In this document: one piece after another, positions 33,861 through 47,498 of the stretch
Numbering within the stretch: position 1 is the first letter of the stretch
How the letters are laid out: each line of letters starts with the position of its first letter
NCBI GenBank assembly: GCA_010093485.1
Contig: MU001496.1
Coordinates: 1,741,666 to 1,805,665 of the forward strand
Origin: Karstenula rhodostoma CBS 690.94
Taxonomy: Eukaryota > Ascomycota > Dothideomycetes > Pleosporales > Didymosphaeriaceae
Length of the DNA: 64,000 nt
Direction of reading: 5' to 3'
Position numbers and translations under genes: made by a program
The notes under the pieces: generated by a model
Told to the model about the DNA's origin: nothing
What the model saw: only the letters and a program-made list of their open reading frames with translations
The model's database searches: none

Positions 33861-36800
33861 GAACAATATGATGATAAGGCAGGCGCGAGATTATTCAAGT
33901 GTTGTCGAAGACAACAGACCAGCACATAATTTCTTGATGTATGGGGTTTTTAATGTTCGAGAGAATAGTGGAGTGGTACATAAGCAGGCCGCTGCAGTGA
34001 GAAGATATGTACCGCTTCGTTCTTGGATCCCATGAACATTTGGACGAAAGAGTTTGAGACAACCGCGAGCTCATGGACTCGGTGTCTTTGTGTTTTGAAG
34101 CCACGACAAGCACATAACAGTTTCCTATCCCGTCTTTTAGTGGTCGTGGAGATTGAGTGATGTGCTATTATTCAGCAATCCGAAGAGATTATCTACCGCG
34201 TCGTTCCTGGATCTATGTATTTCCGCACCAGGGGCTGCGAGACAACGGCGAGCTGATAGCTGCTATCTGTTTCATTTTTGAAGTTGCTGGACCAGCATAT
34301 ACGCGTGTGCGGTGTCGTTTTAGTGTTCAGAGAACAACAGAGTCGTTTAGAGCTCCTAGGCTGCCACAGCATAGAGAGACGTTATATACCGCGTCAATCC
34401 TCAGGCCCATGTACTTTCGCATCATAAGTTTAAGACAACGACGAGCCCATCATTGCTTGCTCTTCCTGTTTTAAATTTGAACGTTTTAAGTCGCCGGACA
34501 GACACATACCATATCTGGCCGCAAGTTTAGTGTTCGAAGGTCTGGGGAGTGATATATGGGGTACCCAACATGCCACATCTCAAGGGAAACTTCCATTTCG
34601 CGTCGCATCCGGAATCTGCATCACCTGGGTGCCCCTGGTTTTGGAAAATCCCCCAATTTCATTTATTCCCTCGATGCCCGTTTCTTGGACGAGCAGCACA
34701 TCACAACTGTGTTTCATCGTTTCGAGTTTGAGAGAAGGAGGAGGAGAAGGTGCAAGGTCAGACGGCTACAGGGAGACAATCTATATCCCGCTCCCTCCAC
34801 ATGAATCCCATCGTCAATGAGATTAGCGGTTTAGAGACTTCAGCGAGCCCATGGATGGTGTCGCTCATTAGTTAGTGACCTCGCCGCCGCCGCATAGGTC
34901 TGGAGTCTGATTCTTTTGAGACCAGAGACGCGGATCCAAGCATGTTCTCGTTCCTTCTTCGTTTTTAGTGGCAAGACAAAGCGCAAGAAGTTGTGTGTGA
35001 AAGCGGCAAAGCTTTGTGGGACGAGATTATATACCCATTGTTGCTAGAACACCATAGAAACCGACAACAGCCACGTGGTTAAATGCCGGAGAAGCTCATA
35101 GTCCCGAGCTTAATATTCTTTGAAGCCAGTCCCATCAAGGTCTTTGTTGCGTAGTTTGGACGACCAGAGGCGAGCTTATAAGAATATCTGCATGGTGTCT
35201 TCGTGTCTTCGTGTCTTCGTGAGTGAGCAGCCCCATATTGGTGGCTTTCTTCTTTTTTTTTAAGACCAAAGTCGTGTAGAAGGAACACCGCGAGCCCTCA
35301 TAGAACCTTCTCCGGTAATATTTTGGTTCGCGAGCAGCTCCATTGAAGTTTTGGTTGATGTCTTTTGAGGGCCAAGACTAAGATCTGCACACGGGACTTC
35401 ACAAAGTGCAGTTTTAGTGGTAGTGGTAAGATAAGGTGCTAGTAGACTGGTGTAGAAGTGAAGGGTTAGAAGCGAGTGAGATTATATACTTGACTACCAT
35501 GCCAATCCCATCGACCAGTCCCATGGTTATCGCCATCTTTGTCTTTCACAGACCAAAAGCATCGCGTAGGAACAACGGCGAGTAATTCAGCGCGGTGCAC
35601 GACTCAGCACCATCGTTATTCGCTCATACGTCTTTTAAAGGCCCAGACGCAAATACACATATGGGTTTAATCACTTCTGGTTTGGAGACCAGGAAGCAGA
35701 GCTGCTCATGTCCAGTAGTCGACTGGGTTTTTGCCAAGCAGTTCATTCGCTGGGATATCAGTGTGGAAGTGATAGATGCACTGGTTAAGAGGGTTTATAT
35801 ATGTGCTGTCACATTATCCCGCACGAGCACCGGTCAAGCTCATGAAAGGCCTTGTTGGCCGTTTACAGAGCGAGCTGCCCCGATGGTTATCATTCTCGGC
35901 CTTTTAAAGTCCCGGATGCGAAATTGCTCATATCGCTTCACTATTTTTTGTTTTTAGAAGCAAGATACTGCGACTGGTGGACTAGAGAAGAGTGTTTATA
36001 TGATCTAGTCATGCTTTCCGCGGGAGTATAAAGATTGCACTCGTGAAATCGAATGCTAGATAATTTATTGTGCTTTACACCGCAGCTCATGGTCTTTGTA
36101 GAAGGCCATTTTAGAGGCAAAGACGCTGACGCACACATATGCTCCAGATATCGCCCTTTCTAGTGGCCAGATTATGCGCAGGAAGATGTGTCAATGTGAT
36201 AAGTAGGCGGAATGCGGGGGTTTACATGCTTGCCTGGCACGTTACCTACGCACGCACACCGCATGAGCTCGATCTGTAGCTGCTAGTACTGTTCCGGTGG
36301 CCGTGAAGCTCCATGGATTCATCCTTCGACACTTTTCGAGACAAATACGAAATCTTACGCATGTCGGTTGAGTCGCCGTCTTTTGGAGCCGTACTGTTGT
36401 TTTATTTAGCGTCACGCCGCATCGCAACTCTTTCAAGACCCAGGGACATATATTCTGCCATCAACGCCTTTTGGGACCCAGGGCTTAGGCCACCCATATT
36501 CGTGGACTTTGGTGGTTTTTAGTAGCGGGAAGATATCATGCTTCAAGATGTGGGGAGACGAGAGATTGGCTGGAGATTAGAGATGATATATTTAACTGGT
36601 CGAAATTTATGTCAGCGATCCTGAGCAGAAGTCTGCATTTCCTGCGTCAGAGAGATGACGCACACCATCGTACGTTGATGGCGAAACGCTAGATCATATG
36701 GGCATGGGACATCCCCTGCTGCCTGTATCCATGTACAGAGAGTAGCACAGCGAACAGCATTTATTCATTATGGCGCTAATATCAATCACAAGAGGCGCGT

Positions 36801-39800
36801 CATTCCACATATGTAGGCAGTCCTGTGCTTTGAGTCGCAAGTGAGTGTGGCGAATGTATTGCAGCGATATCCTTTCTTTGGTCGCGGGACCATAAGGAAA
36901 TCATGGTTCGAACGCTTTTTTATTTCATTCATAGCAAGCTACTGTAAGAATAGAGTGTAGTGAGCAGGAAAAGTGGTGCAAATATTGCCCCTAATAAAGA
37001 TTCGACCACCTGGTCTTCATCCTCAGAAGCGTGCTCATACATTCGCTTTTACTCTTCAATCAAATCAAGGAACATATCCAAGTTAATCTTGGATTCTGAG
37101 ATGCTGCTTACAGGCATCAAAATATGATTCTGTACTATGCCAAATTTGAAGCCAAGAAGACGCAGTTATGGTTGCGGGTATCTGCCTCGTATGATAGAGA
37201 TCACAGGACCGAAACATCGGTGTCCCTCTCTATGACTTTGGCCGTGCAACAGCCTGCCAGACACATTCCATAATTATTTAGTTGGTTGGGTTTTGAACAA
37301 CCTAGCGCAGCACATAGCTCTTTATTGTTCCTTCTTCTGACTCTCAGAACACATGCCCCCAACCGCATACCCCATTTTCTTTGAATATCATGGACATTGA
37401 TTTCTAGCCAGACATTTACGGCGGTTGGCTAGCGATTGGTCTCCGAGACCACGATACACACAATTTAGAAGTTTTTCTTGGGCCCGATATCCTGCATTCG
37501 GTTTCCGAATTTTGGTGTGCAGTAACTTTCTGGGGCAGGCATGTGGCGATTGAACGCCAGCTTGAGTCCTACGGTCCGAACCCCTAATCCACAATCACAA
37601 GTCTGCAACATAGTCTTCCCAGTCCGCAAGCGTTGGTGTGTAAGGGCGTTTCAAGGCGAACCAACCACTCTTCGAGTGCTCTGCTTTGAGTGCCGCTGGC
37701 CGCAGCCCACATGATTTCATCACGTGCCAGTGTCGGATAAAATACCATGAATCTCCAAAATAATACGTGTAAACTTTTCATTTGGATAGTGAGCGAAACA
37801 CTGCAATCCAGTAGTTTTGAATACCACAAAACAAGACACGCAGCGAGGGAAGGTGGTTTATCATATCACTGATGGTCTAAGTCCACGAACAGCCGCACAC
37901 ATCCAGCACGTTCCGAGCTCCTTGTTGTGTCCGAAACCACATCTGCCCAAAATCTACCCACTTCTCAACCTTGACGTGTAAGAAGCCTCCCAGTCAAACC
38001 CGTGAGAGATATTCTATTGATTTTGAGTCTCTCGTAAACGATAGCACAGCAACTTATAAGTTCTGAGAACACACCACTCCAATAATTCCCATTGATCTTT
38101 TGACATTTAGTGTACAAGGATTTCCTAGACCAGGCCCATCATTACACCTTCTCTTGAGTTTGAAGTCCCCATCAGCGAACGGCAAAGACATGTTTCAAGA
38201 CTTTACGCAAATTCCACGCAGACTATCTCAGCACGACGACAGCACATATGAAGCTTTTCCCAAGCATTCTTGGTGCCAACAGCCACCAAGATACGCCATA
38301 TGTCTGCCGTTTTGCTTCTTGTAGTGCAAATTCCTTATACACCTGGATACTCACAAGTGGACAGAGGGACATCATCACTCTTTGTCTAGTATTTTAATGC
38401 CGGAAGACACAACGATCCAACATGGCACCGACTCTCATGCCTCTTTGATTGCACGATGTGCAGGGAGGGAAGGTGAGCGGAGAGAGGAAAGATGAGTCAT
38501 TTCGGAATGTTTTATACACCACAGGTCACAGAGAATATTCGACCTAGGAATTTGAGTACTGAGGGAACGGCAGCTCATAATGCAGGTTGTGTTTCTTTTT
38601 GTGTAGTTTTTCAGGGTATTAGAGTAGAATGGTCCACCGTGATCTGATACTCCCTGGACTTCAAGTGCCCAGTGATGCAGTGAGGTGAGCAGCTTGAACA
38701 AGGCTTCTTCTTTCGGAAGGGTTGTACCCTGCAACTCGCCACGCACATGTATCGTATATAGTCGTTTCCTATTTCGGAGCACATACATTGTACTCCCACA
38801 CATGAGTACGGCGGTAAGCTTATGTAGACACGGAGACCATAATTTTCCAACAGTGCTCATGTCTTCCTCTTTTTGAATGCATTATGCAGCTAGGTGACGT
38901 GAAGAAAGCCAAGTCTGTCCATCAGATTATATACCCACAAAATTCCAGCACACATGCTCGAGCTGAGCGTGTGCTTTTTACATCCGAGCATCGGAATGAT
39001 ACATCCATACATGTGTTAGTTTCTCGAAGAATTTTTCTTTTTTTCCAAAGACCACAAGATTTCGTCACATACGTTTTGCTTTAGACGTTTTCGTGCATGG
39101 TCCATTCAGACTAGAAGCACATAGAATTGTGGATGTTCTGTTTGAGTTCTGCGCGTGCAGACGGCAGGACATTACCAGATCTCGCCGTACTTTTGGACCG
39201 ATAACACAACACTCCTACCTGATCACTTGCGCACCTTATTTTAGTTCTTCATTTATGAATTGAAACAAGCTGACAAACGTGGGAAGACATTCAATTGTCG
39301 CAGAATTCAAACCCAAGAATTGGACCACACATTTTATGTAGAGCGAGACGTTTTAGTACACAAAACCACAAGACTCCGCCATGTGTCCGTTTATCCGCCT
39401 TTTGATTGTGCAATAATGCTGTACTTGACTTGATCGACATGAAACAGTCCCAATTCACTGGATGATGTCGTGCTGCGCACCGGAGTTACATTTGTGGTAG
39501 TTGTCTTATTTGGGTGCAAGAGACCACAAGTTCCAAAAATATGTTTAACTCTTTTCGTTTTCCAGTCGTACACACCGTGCGTGCTCGACCTGACCAACGC
39601 AGAGAAACATCAATCCACTGAAATATCCAATTCCACGCACCGGAGCCACATCTCCGGAAAACCCTATTGTTTCAGTGACCAGACCACAGGAATCCACCAT
39701 GCAGTGGTATACTTGTAGTTTTGGTGCGTTTCCAGAGCACGAGACGCGCGAGTAGTTCACTCAAGAGTTCGAACCTTACTCTTTATAGTATATATCACCC

Positions 39801-42520
39801 CTTCTTAGCTGCTTTGTTCAAGAGATTGAGACCACAGAACTCAAACATATCGTCATGCTCCATTCAATTTTTGGTGCGTTTCCTGTGCACGAAACGCGCG
39901 AACCCGGTCAGTCTAAAAGCTCGAACTCCCAACCTCGCAGCACATATAGCGTTTTAGAAGTTACATTTTAAATGAAACTGAGACCACGAAGCGCCATAGA
40001 GTGTTTTTCTCTGTCTTTTTCTAGAGCCCTCTCATGCGTGAAGAAAGCAGTGAGGAAAATCCAATCGCCGGTGCACACATACCGTGTCATTGTGTGAATT
40101 TTAATGAGACCGAGACCGTGTGACTTTAGTATGGCTCAAGCAGCCCTCCTGTGCTGTAAATCTAGTCTTATATAAAGAGACTAGTCTTCGAAGTCAACAT
40201 GTGCCTGTTATGTTGCCTTTTTCGTAGAACCGAAACCACAATCCTCCAACGTTGATTAAACACCAATCTGTTTTGATAGCATGTCCCAGTTAACGGGCTG
40301 AGCGGTATGAGAGCGCCTAGCCTACTAGACCCATGAACATTTCTTTTTGGAGACTTTTAGTCTTCAAGACCTGGAGCCTCCACCATGAGGTCCTTGTAAT
40401 CATCTTTTAATGCAGGTGGGCAGACAACAAAGAAGCACTGCGGGATAAGTTGTATCTCCACGACTTTAGAGAGAGGACACAAATACCCAGCACTTTTCCG
40501 TTATTCTGGGGTTTATAGTGCTGCAGAGCACTTTCTGGATCCCACATATCTCTGTAGATTCATACTCTTGGTTTCCAAGACCCAGGAACCCCTACTTATA
40601 TTGCCTTGCGTATACTTTCAATATATGTCCGCAGGTAGCGAGGCGGGCAGTATGCTGAAGGCCTTGTTTTTATAGTGATAGGGAAGACAACGCCCCGAAA
40701 TTATGGGTTGTTTGCCAGTTTTAGAGCTGGGAAAATCCCTCATTGGAGCACACATATATATTTGGGCATTTTTTTTAATCTCCAAGACCAAGAAGCTCCA
40801 CCATTGACTCATTGCCGTTCTCCTTTTGGTGTATTTCGTAAGCAGCGAGGAGGGCAATGCAAGAAGAGAAATGGTGTTTCCAGTGAAAGATGACACAAAG
40901 TCTTAACAGCGCGCTGTTCTTCTGGTATCTACAGTACTGCAGAAATACCAGCCCCAAAGAACCCACATGGTTGTTCGCTGCCTCATTTTGCAGCACCCAG
41001 AACCACAGCCCCCCACATTAGTTCTTATTGCGTTCATTTTTAGTCCATGCTCTTCGCAGCGAGTAAACCAGTGTGTTATAACGACCTGTGCTTTTGTCGA
41101 CAGACAAGACTACGACTCCAACATCCACTCGCTCGAATCTGGGTCTGGTGTAGTCTCAAGCAGCGAAGAAAGCAGCGTGAAACCACGCAGTCCGTTGGAG
41201 TCCACATACCATGTGCGGTTCCATTCTTTTGAATTCCGAAACCAGGAACAGACATATCGCGCGTGTCTGTTAGTTTTACAGCTGGGAAGAGCACTCGCTG
41301 GAGCACACATGCAACCAAAAGCTTCGCGATTGTAGTCTCCAACACTCCAAGACCCTCCAACATGGAATCTTCGACGTAAACTTTTAGTGCCATCTCATGA
41401 AGCGAGACACCCATCTTGGAGCACGATGACCCTTTTAGTCACCAAAACCACAGTCCTCCAACATGGTTGGGTTGAACCTTCGCTTTTAGTGCACTTTAAT
41501 CCAGCCCTTTACTTGCCCACTAATAAAGATGCAAATTCCCTCCTCACAGCGCACATGCCATTAAGGATTCCTTTCCGTGGGACCGAAAACACAATCCCCA
41601 GACATCAATCCAGTCCATCGTAAGTTTAGTACCGAGGGAAGACCACGCGAGCCCACATCGAGTGTTATATAAAGAAGCTTTCGCGACCAACAACAGAGAC
41701 TCCAACCTGATTCCCATGATTTGTCATTTCTCGGCACTCTTTTGGACACGGGCAAGCCATAACAGCTCGCCGTCTTATTTCAATGGCCAAACCCACAGCT
41801 CCCCGCATCATCCTTCAAGTTATACGTTTCTGGAACCTTCTCATGCCGCTCGGTGGGCAGAATGAGGGTAAACCAGCCACCGGAGCTCACATTGGTCGAC
41901 GCTTGAATGACTTTAGTACCCAGACCACAAACCCCCGACATCGTACTTGAAGACAAAGCGCCGACATTAGACAGGAATCTCACCATCTTGAGTGCCCGTC
42001 CATGCCGTCCCCAACTCAACCAGTATGAAGGAAGACCAGTCCCTTATTTAACTCCACATCTCGTTTCTCTAGAGGTTTTGGGTCGTGTTTCCCGAAACCA
42101 CCGCAAGGCGCAGCATGGTAATCGTGAAGTGTCGGTTTTAATGCAGGGGAAAGACACCTCGATGGAGCCCACATGGCATACTTGTCGCGCAATTTGCGTA
42201 CCGGCGGAGACAAGGCGCCCACATTCCTCCTTGACTTCATGTTTTCTAGTGTAGTTCCCGACGCGATCACTGTGAGGGAACACCAGTCGCCGGACCCAAC
42301 ATATCTTTCATTTGGTTGGGGTTTTAGTTCCACAGACCACACATGGCTCCACAACGTTGAGGATTTTAGTGCTGAAGGAAGACATCCCGCGGAGACCACA
42401 TGGAACTCACAGTTAAACTTTTAGTGACTGGAGACGCCAGGTGCCGACATTAACTCTCTTGATGTCGTTTTTAGTGCACTCTCACGAGTGAAGAAAGCAG
42501 TGTGAAAAACGATGCGGCAC

Positions 42521-42914
42521 CCTCGAGGCTATTTATCCATAGCCGGGACGAATGACTAAGCAGAGCGCAAGTGAAGCGTCTCATAAATGGGGTTTTGCGG
42601 GTGCATATTTCGCAAACGTTTCGACGAACGAACGAAGAGCATGCGTTGCACGGGCCAGATCTCGTGAACAGAGTCGAAGCATCAAGTCTATCATTTCAAC
42701 TTCACGTCAGGGACGCGACATGTCTACCTCCGCCAGACGCCTCCAAACCGCCTCCAACCCATGCATGCCAACCGGTATATCCTATCGCTCGAACAACGCT
42801 GCAGGGTTCCTGCTTCACCAACCCGGTGCCTCCTTCCGTTCGCCTGGTATGAACATCGACCCCTGGCTTCGATATCTCGCCGCTGGTCAGGGAATATTAC
42901 AAGCACGCCAGGGT
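42521..42914. other. SEC13 3' region
   Basis: About 390 bp between the last array motif and the SEC13 stop. An open frame on the plus strand runs over it and into the last SEC13 exon; I treat that as an antisense shadow. Confidence 0.5.
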
Positions 42915-44131
42915 CTACTCCTCGATCGTCTTGACGCACTCCCACCCGCCGCTCAGCTTCTCCCTCCACAAGCTGACTCTGTTGTCTCCGGTACTCACAG
43001 CCAGTACGTTGCCGCTCAAGCTCCAGCTGACCCTCCACGCTACGGCTTCGACGTTCAGCACGGTAGATTTCCATTCCCCTGAATCTATTAGCGCGCTCCT
43101 TCTAAATAATTCCAATCTCTCCACTTACGCAGGTCCGAAGATGTCCAGATGCGCACGGTCTTGTCTTGGCTCGCTGACGCAATGTACGACTTGGACAAAA
43201 CCGTCGGCGACCAAGCGACGTCGCGCACCCAATCTGTGTGTCCGGGCAATATCTGGGAGTTCTGGTAGGATCCGCTCTCTGGGCTGAACTCCCAAAGCTT
43301 GACCTGGCAGTCGCTGCCGCCTGTGACGAATCGCCTCGCGTTGCCCGCCGCGTTCCCGCTAGCTGTGATGACCTGTCCAGGCGCGTAGGCAGGTGCCCAG
43401 CTTACGCTATTGACGCCTGAACCGCATGCTTGGAATACCTGGTGCGACCAGTTGTTGTCCTTGAATTCAAGGACCGAGACATTGCCGTCGGAGGACGCGC
43501 AGGCGAGCACGCAGCCTGCTTCGTGAGGTGCCCAAGCAACGAGGTTGACGGATGCGGAGTGGAGGGCGACATCGTAGATCTTCTGCCAAGTGCCGTTTTG
43601 TTCGCGCCAGATGATGACTTTGCCGTCGTATGAGGAGGAAGCGAGGATGTTGCCGTACTTGGGGTGGGCCCATGCAACGCACCAGACGGGGCCCTCATGT
43701 CTGTCGCGCTGTTAGCCAGGTAGCAGACAGAAGCAGCCGCGGTTGCCTACCCTTTCAGCGTCTCCACCAGTCTATGCGATTCGCCCTCCACCTCGAAGAT
43801 CTTGATGGTCTTGTCCGAAGAACATGTGGCTAACCGCCTGCCGTAGTAGTCGAGGACAGCATCGTGCTGCATGTCGTTAGTCTCGAGCGAAAGCAAGTCG
43901 ACGACACCGTTGCCGCCCGCTGCGGGGTTCGACCGGTGCCTGGTGGAAATCGCGGGGTAGGTGCTCATGATGGGCGTATGCTACGAAGTGCATGTGGGTG
44001 AGGCGGCGTGGTGGTAGACGTACAATCATGTCATCGTGGCCGGCGGAATTGGTTATTACGTTGGCCTGGAATGGAAGCGGCGCGTCAGCGGCTCAAGTTC
44101 GGAAGCTGCGATGATAGGTAGCACTTACCAT
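42915..44131 (-). CDS. SEC13: Sec13, COPII coat and nuclear-pore WD40 protein (298 aa, 5 exons)
   Basis: Exons on the minus strand: 44131-44129 (ATG only), 44065-44024, 43866-43751, 43700-43129, 43078-42915; introns of 63, 157, 50 and 50 bp. All junctions keep the frame and give a protein almost the same length as yeast Sec13 (297 aa). The N-terminus reads [20 protein letters not shown], then [20 protein letters not shown]. Six WD40 blades follow, including [20 protein letters not shown] and [12 protein letters not shown], and the end has [19 protein letters not shown]. Sec13 forms the COPII outer cage with Sec31 and also belongs to the Nup84/Nup107 nuclear-pore complex and the SEA/GATOR2 complex in yeast. 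Its propeller is open and is completed by a blade from its partner. The three-base first exon is unusual but fits the GTAAGT donor right after the ATG. Confidence 0.95.
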
Positions 44132-46821
44132 GTTGGTCCGCTTGGTGTTGTGTAACGAGGAAGGAGTGGGTGGTGCAGGAGCGGTGGACAGAGGCGCAAT
44201 GTGAGAGCTCGTCGCGGTGTTGAAGCTTGGAGTTGAGATGCTCTGTGGCCTCTACAGGGGTCCGGTTCCAGCCCCGAGCGGCGATGAGATAAGATTAGAT
44301 CGCATCCCTGTCGAAGCTTAGTCATAGCTTAGTCATGTGCATTCCCCAGAGGAACGCTCACCTCACAACACCGCTCATCTATCGTGATATTCGAACCTTT
44401 GCAGCATTTCGAGAAACCTGAACGTTATTTCCGAGCTAGCGACGACTTGAGTGCTTTTCTTTTGATATACCTGGTGCACTTCACCGGATCCTACATCGGT
44501 ATCGTGGACCTTTCAGCACGCACAACCGCTCATTACTGCTTCCAAGACCATTTACTTTCCTGAGAACTTTCTTTTGTACTTCGGAGCGATCTGATGGATC
44601 GGTCTTGCGTTGCCAATGTACTGCATCGCTTGACATATCCCTCCAGATTGACTGATTGCGAGATTCTAAATACCAGCGAAATGCGACACATTTTACGGCC
44701 AATGCTCAATTCGAGTTGTAACACAGTCCGTTTACTCTGATCAGTACGAGACTACCACAACTCTACACGTTGTGGGCTATACACGACATGGCGTGCTCTG
44801 CGCTTTGATATCGCACCGACTCGTGTGGAGCAGGCTTACAAGCACGCCATAGAGCTTCTTTCAACCTCACCTCAACATCGTACGGCAGAACAACCAAACT
44901 CCTAACAAGATGGCATCATAAGCGCATCCTGTCCGTGACGGCGAACCGATCCAACATGGTCGGCGAATATGCAGCGCCTAAAAGTATTTTCGCTCTGCCT
45001 CGGGTCCTACGCATTAGCATAGGATTACAAAACACCGCGAAGGAGCACTTCCGGAGCAACTGCAGACCACTATACAGTGCTTTGAACGCTTGATATTGCA
45101 GGTCTCCTCCACGCATGCGCATGATCCAGATATGCTTCCCCCACAAGCAGAGACTTCATGTACTGTACTCGGGTTCGAGGGTGATCCTGGGGCCGATACG
45201 CCAATGGCAATTTCGCGATCGCAGAGCCGTTCTTTGTTGGCTACAAAACCCTTGCAGTCACACCCGCGAGGCCGCTGATCTCTCTGACCGGTTTGCTGAC
45301 ATGGTTTTGTCTGTGGCTGGACGACCGTGCCTTTTTGTTGAGGGCAATTTCAATATGCCGTCTTCCCACTGCTTCAAATAATTACAAACGCAGGTACAAC
45401 GATCTTTTCGGTATATCCAGGATTCATATGCCCGAAACTCGCAGAACTTGTTTCTCCAGCCAAGCTCTTCCCCAGATGATCGCTCGGGGCCCCTTTAAAA
45501 TCCCCAGATTGACGCCATGACATCCCGGTCGTCAGTAGCACATGCAGCCGAGGAAGAGTGCATGGTGTGAGGGGAAGGACGCCGAGCCGTTTCGCACACA
45601 GTGGTGTTCAGCCACTCGTTGAGGTTACGATTATCGCACAGAGGCACCTCCGCCCAGGTGCACGTTGCGCAGAACCTATCTACCATCCCTATATATGTCT
45701 TTGGAGGGCGTCAATTCAGCCGGGTGCCGGCGTCGCTGCCGGTTGACTGAGCATTCGAGCGCTGGACTGCATCACGCAGGAACTGCGCAAGCACGAACAA
45801 GCAGGCTGCGGGAAGCATGGCCGGACGAGCCGATGGATGCTCGCTTGCTCAACAAAGCGGCCAGAGCCATGCAGTCACGTCGTGGCGTGTTGCTGCGAGC
45901 CCGCTCGTGCGAGTGGCCAATGTCAGCTAACTAACTGGTGAAGGAAGCTGTCGCTTCATATTGAATCCTGGAGTCTCCAGCCTGAACGGGCAAGGCGAAC
46001 CGGAAGAGTATCCGAGGCGGGTAAAGTGGCTTGCGGGGTTTTAACGCCTCTCCGCATAAAACTGGTCCCCCTGGCTCTGGAGCGTCATCGCCTTTATGAA
46101 CAAGTCCTGCGGTGCGCGCAGCCCGAGACAGCATCGAGTGTTGTTGGAGACAAGAATACCAAGCTCAGCACAGCGGGTCTCGTACGTGCGCTCCCGTGGT
46201 ACACTACGCGGGTCTCCAGTCTTTCTACTCACAGCCATTCCCCAAAGCAGTTCGCGCATGCGCATTGGGGAAGGCAAGGGGAATGCGATCGGCGCTACCC
46301 TCCGCACGGGCCCTCGATCCATGCGCCAATGTGGCGTCCGGGGATTCCACGCCAGTCTTTCACCAGCAAACTTAAGGGCATCCCAACTCACCCAATCAGT
46401 ATTCCCGCCATCCCTCGCCGTACCCGAAGCAATATTGCGCCCGGTCCGTTCTGATGGCTACCGCTCCCATGCGTCTGGCCCTTTCATTCGCAGCGCCTAG
46501 CGGCCGCCGACCTCCATGTGGAAGTCGCGCAAACGGCGAGGCTCCAGCTAGCGATCCTCGCTCAAAAGGCTCAAAAAGCCTTGCGAATAGCCGCATGTGA
46601 CGCCGAGCCCCCCTGTGTGCACCAGCGCGAGCTAGCGACTTGTTTCCTGGGGGAAAACCGGGGCCGTCCTAACGTGCATTGAATACTTAAAGCACACCCG
46701 GGCGTGCTCTCTTTCGCCCTGTAGCACGTCTCCGGAATACAAACAGTCGTTTCTATCCTCCGTACCTCAACAAGACCGCTCGCTCGTACAGTCGAAGCAA
46801 CAACACCCCACATTACTCAAG
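44132..46821. other. Intergenic: SEC13 and CFEM promoters; no other gene seen
   Basis: 2.7 kb lies between divergently transcribed SEC13 and the CFEM gene. Short frames exist on both strands but none shows a recognisable domain or sensible splicing. Base composition is mixed, without RIP-like bias. A few TTTAAAA and TATATA elements (about 45495, 45690) are present but are not tied to a transcript. Confidence 0.5.
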
Positions 46822-47498
46822 ATGAAGACCTTCGTTCCCGCTCTCCTTGTCGCTTTGGCCGGTGTTGCCTCTGCTCAGCTTGCTGACCTCCCCCAATGCT
46901 CGGTATGTTTCTCTCGTCGAAGTGGAATCGTGGACTTGATACTGACAACACCTAGCTTCAATGCTTCCTGACCGCATTGGGCTCAGATGGCTGCTCTGAA
47001 CTCACCGACTTCAAGTGCCACTGCGAGAAGTCCGACTCCCTCCTCGCCTCAGTCACCCCCTGCGTGCAGGGCGCCTGCACGCCCGACGAGGTGTCCCAGG
47101 TGATCAAGGGCGTCGAGAACACGTGCGCCTCGGCTGGCGTCACCATCGACGTGCCGGAGCCCAGCGCGACCGCCGCGCCTGAGTCCTCCACTGCACCTGA
47201 GTCTTCTGCCGAGCCATCTTCGGCCGATCCCGCCTCTTCTGCTGAGCCATCGTCCACCGATCCCATCTCATATTCCGCCGAGCCCTCGCCCACTGAGCCC
47301 GTCTCCTCCGCTGAGCCCTCAGCCACCGAGCCCGCCCCCACCTCCTCCGTCTCCGCCGTCCCCATTCCCTCCGCCAACGGCACCATCCCCTCCGCCACCC
47401 CCGCACCCTCCAGCTCCGAGTTCCCCGGCGCTGCCTCCCGCATCGGAGCCGCCGCCGGCCTCATCGGCGCTGCTGCTCTCGCTGTCTTCGCTTTGTAG
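46822..47498 (+). CDS. CFEM-domain GPI-anchored protein (207 aa, 2 exons)
   Basis: Exons: 46822-46902 and 46956-47498; the 53-bp intron (GTATGT...CTAG) joins in phase 0. A signal peptide of about 18 residues (MKTFVPALLVALAGVASA) is followed by a CFEM domain with the full eight cysteines at the expected spacing (PQC, LQC, DGC, FKC, HC, TPC, GAC, NTC). An Asp lies between the third and fourth Cys (ELTDFKCHC), the position that binds haem iron in Candida CFEM proteins. A Ser/Pro/Glu-rich repeated stalk (AEPS, STDP, TEPV units) and a hydrophobic GPI tail (IGAAAGLIGAAALAVFAL) follow. Family roles include cell-wall haem capture, adhesion and host interaction; which one applies here is not known. 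Confidence 0.93.

Larger units (their letters stand above)
31700..42520 (-). repeat. Decayed repeat array 2, 10.8 kb (inverted relative to arrays 1 and 3)
   Basis: The region is almost free of genes and built from a diverged repeat. On the plus strand the hallmark is TTTTAGT(G), the reverse complement of the (C)ACTAAAA of arrays 1 and 3. It occurs at 31835, 32251, 32411, 33275, 34135, 34318, 41382, 41433, 41484, 42322, 42364, 42419 and 42469, among others. Steps of 42-55 bp are seen at the right end and about 160-210 bp further left. A second recurring segment resembles AGACCACA(N)nCTCCAACATGG, for example near 39356, 41453 and 42335. TATATA-like boxes recur between TTTTAGT motifs (34392, 35025, 35485, 38927, 40160, 41668). 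Unit identity is low, so the array is old. I know no family with this structure. Confidence 0.7.

Noticed and set aside
36905..36924. tRNA-like B box (GGTTCGAACG) followed by a T run
   Set aside because: No matching A box, acceptor stem or cloverleaf could be built upstream, so a tRNA gene is not supported. No tRNA was recognised elsewhere by eye; a covariance-model scan was not possible.
31700..42520. CRISPR-like array
   Set aside because: The window is eukaryotic, units are not identical, spacing is irregular and there are no cas genes. It is a diverged eukaryotic repeat.
42552..43082. 176-codon plus-strand frame next to the array
   Set aside because: It overlaps the last SEC13 exon in antisense and starts in SEC13 3' sequence; no recognisable domain.
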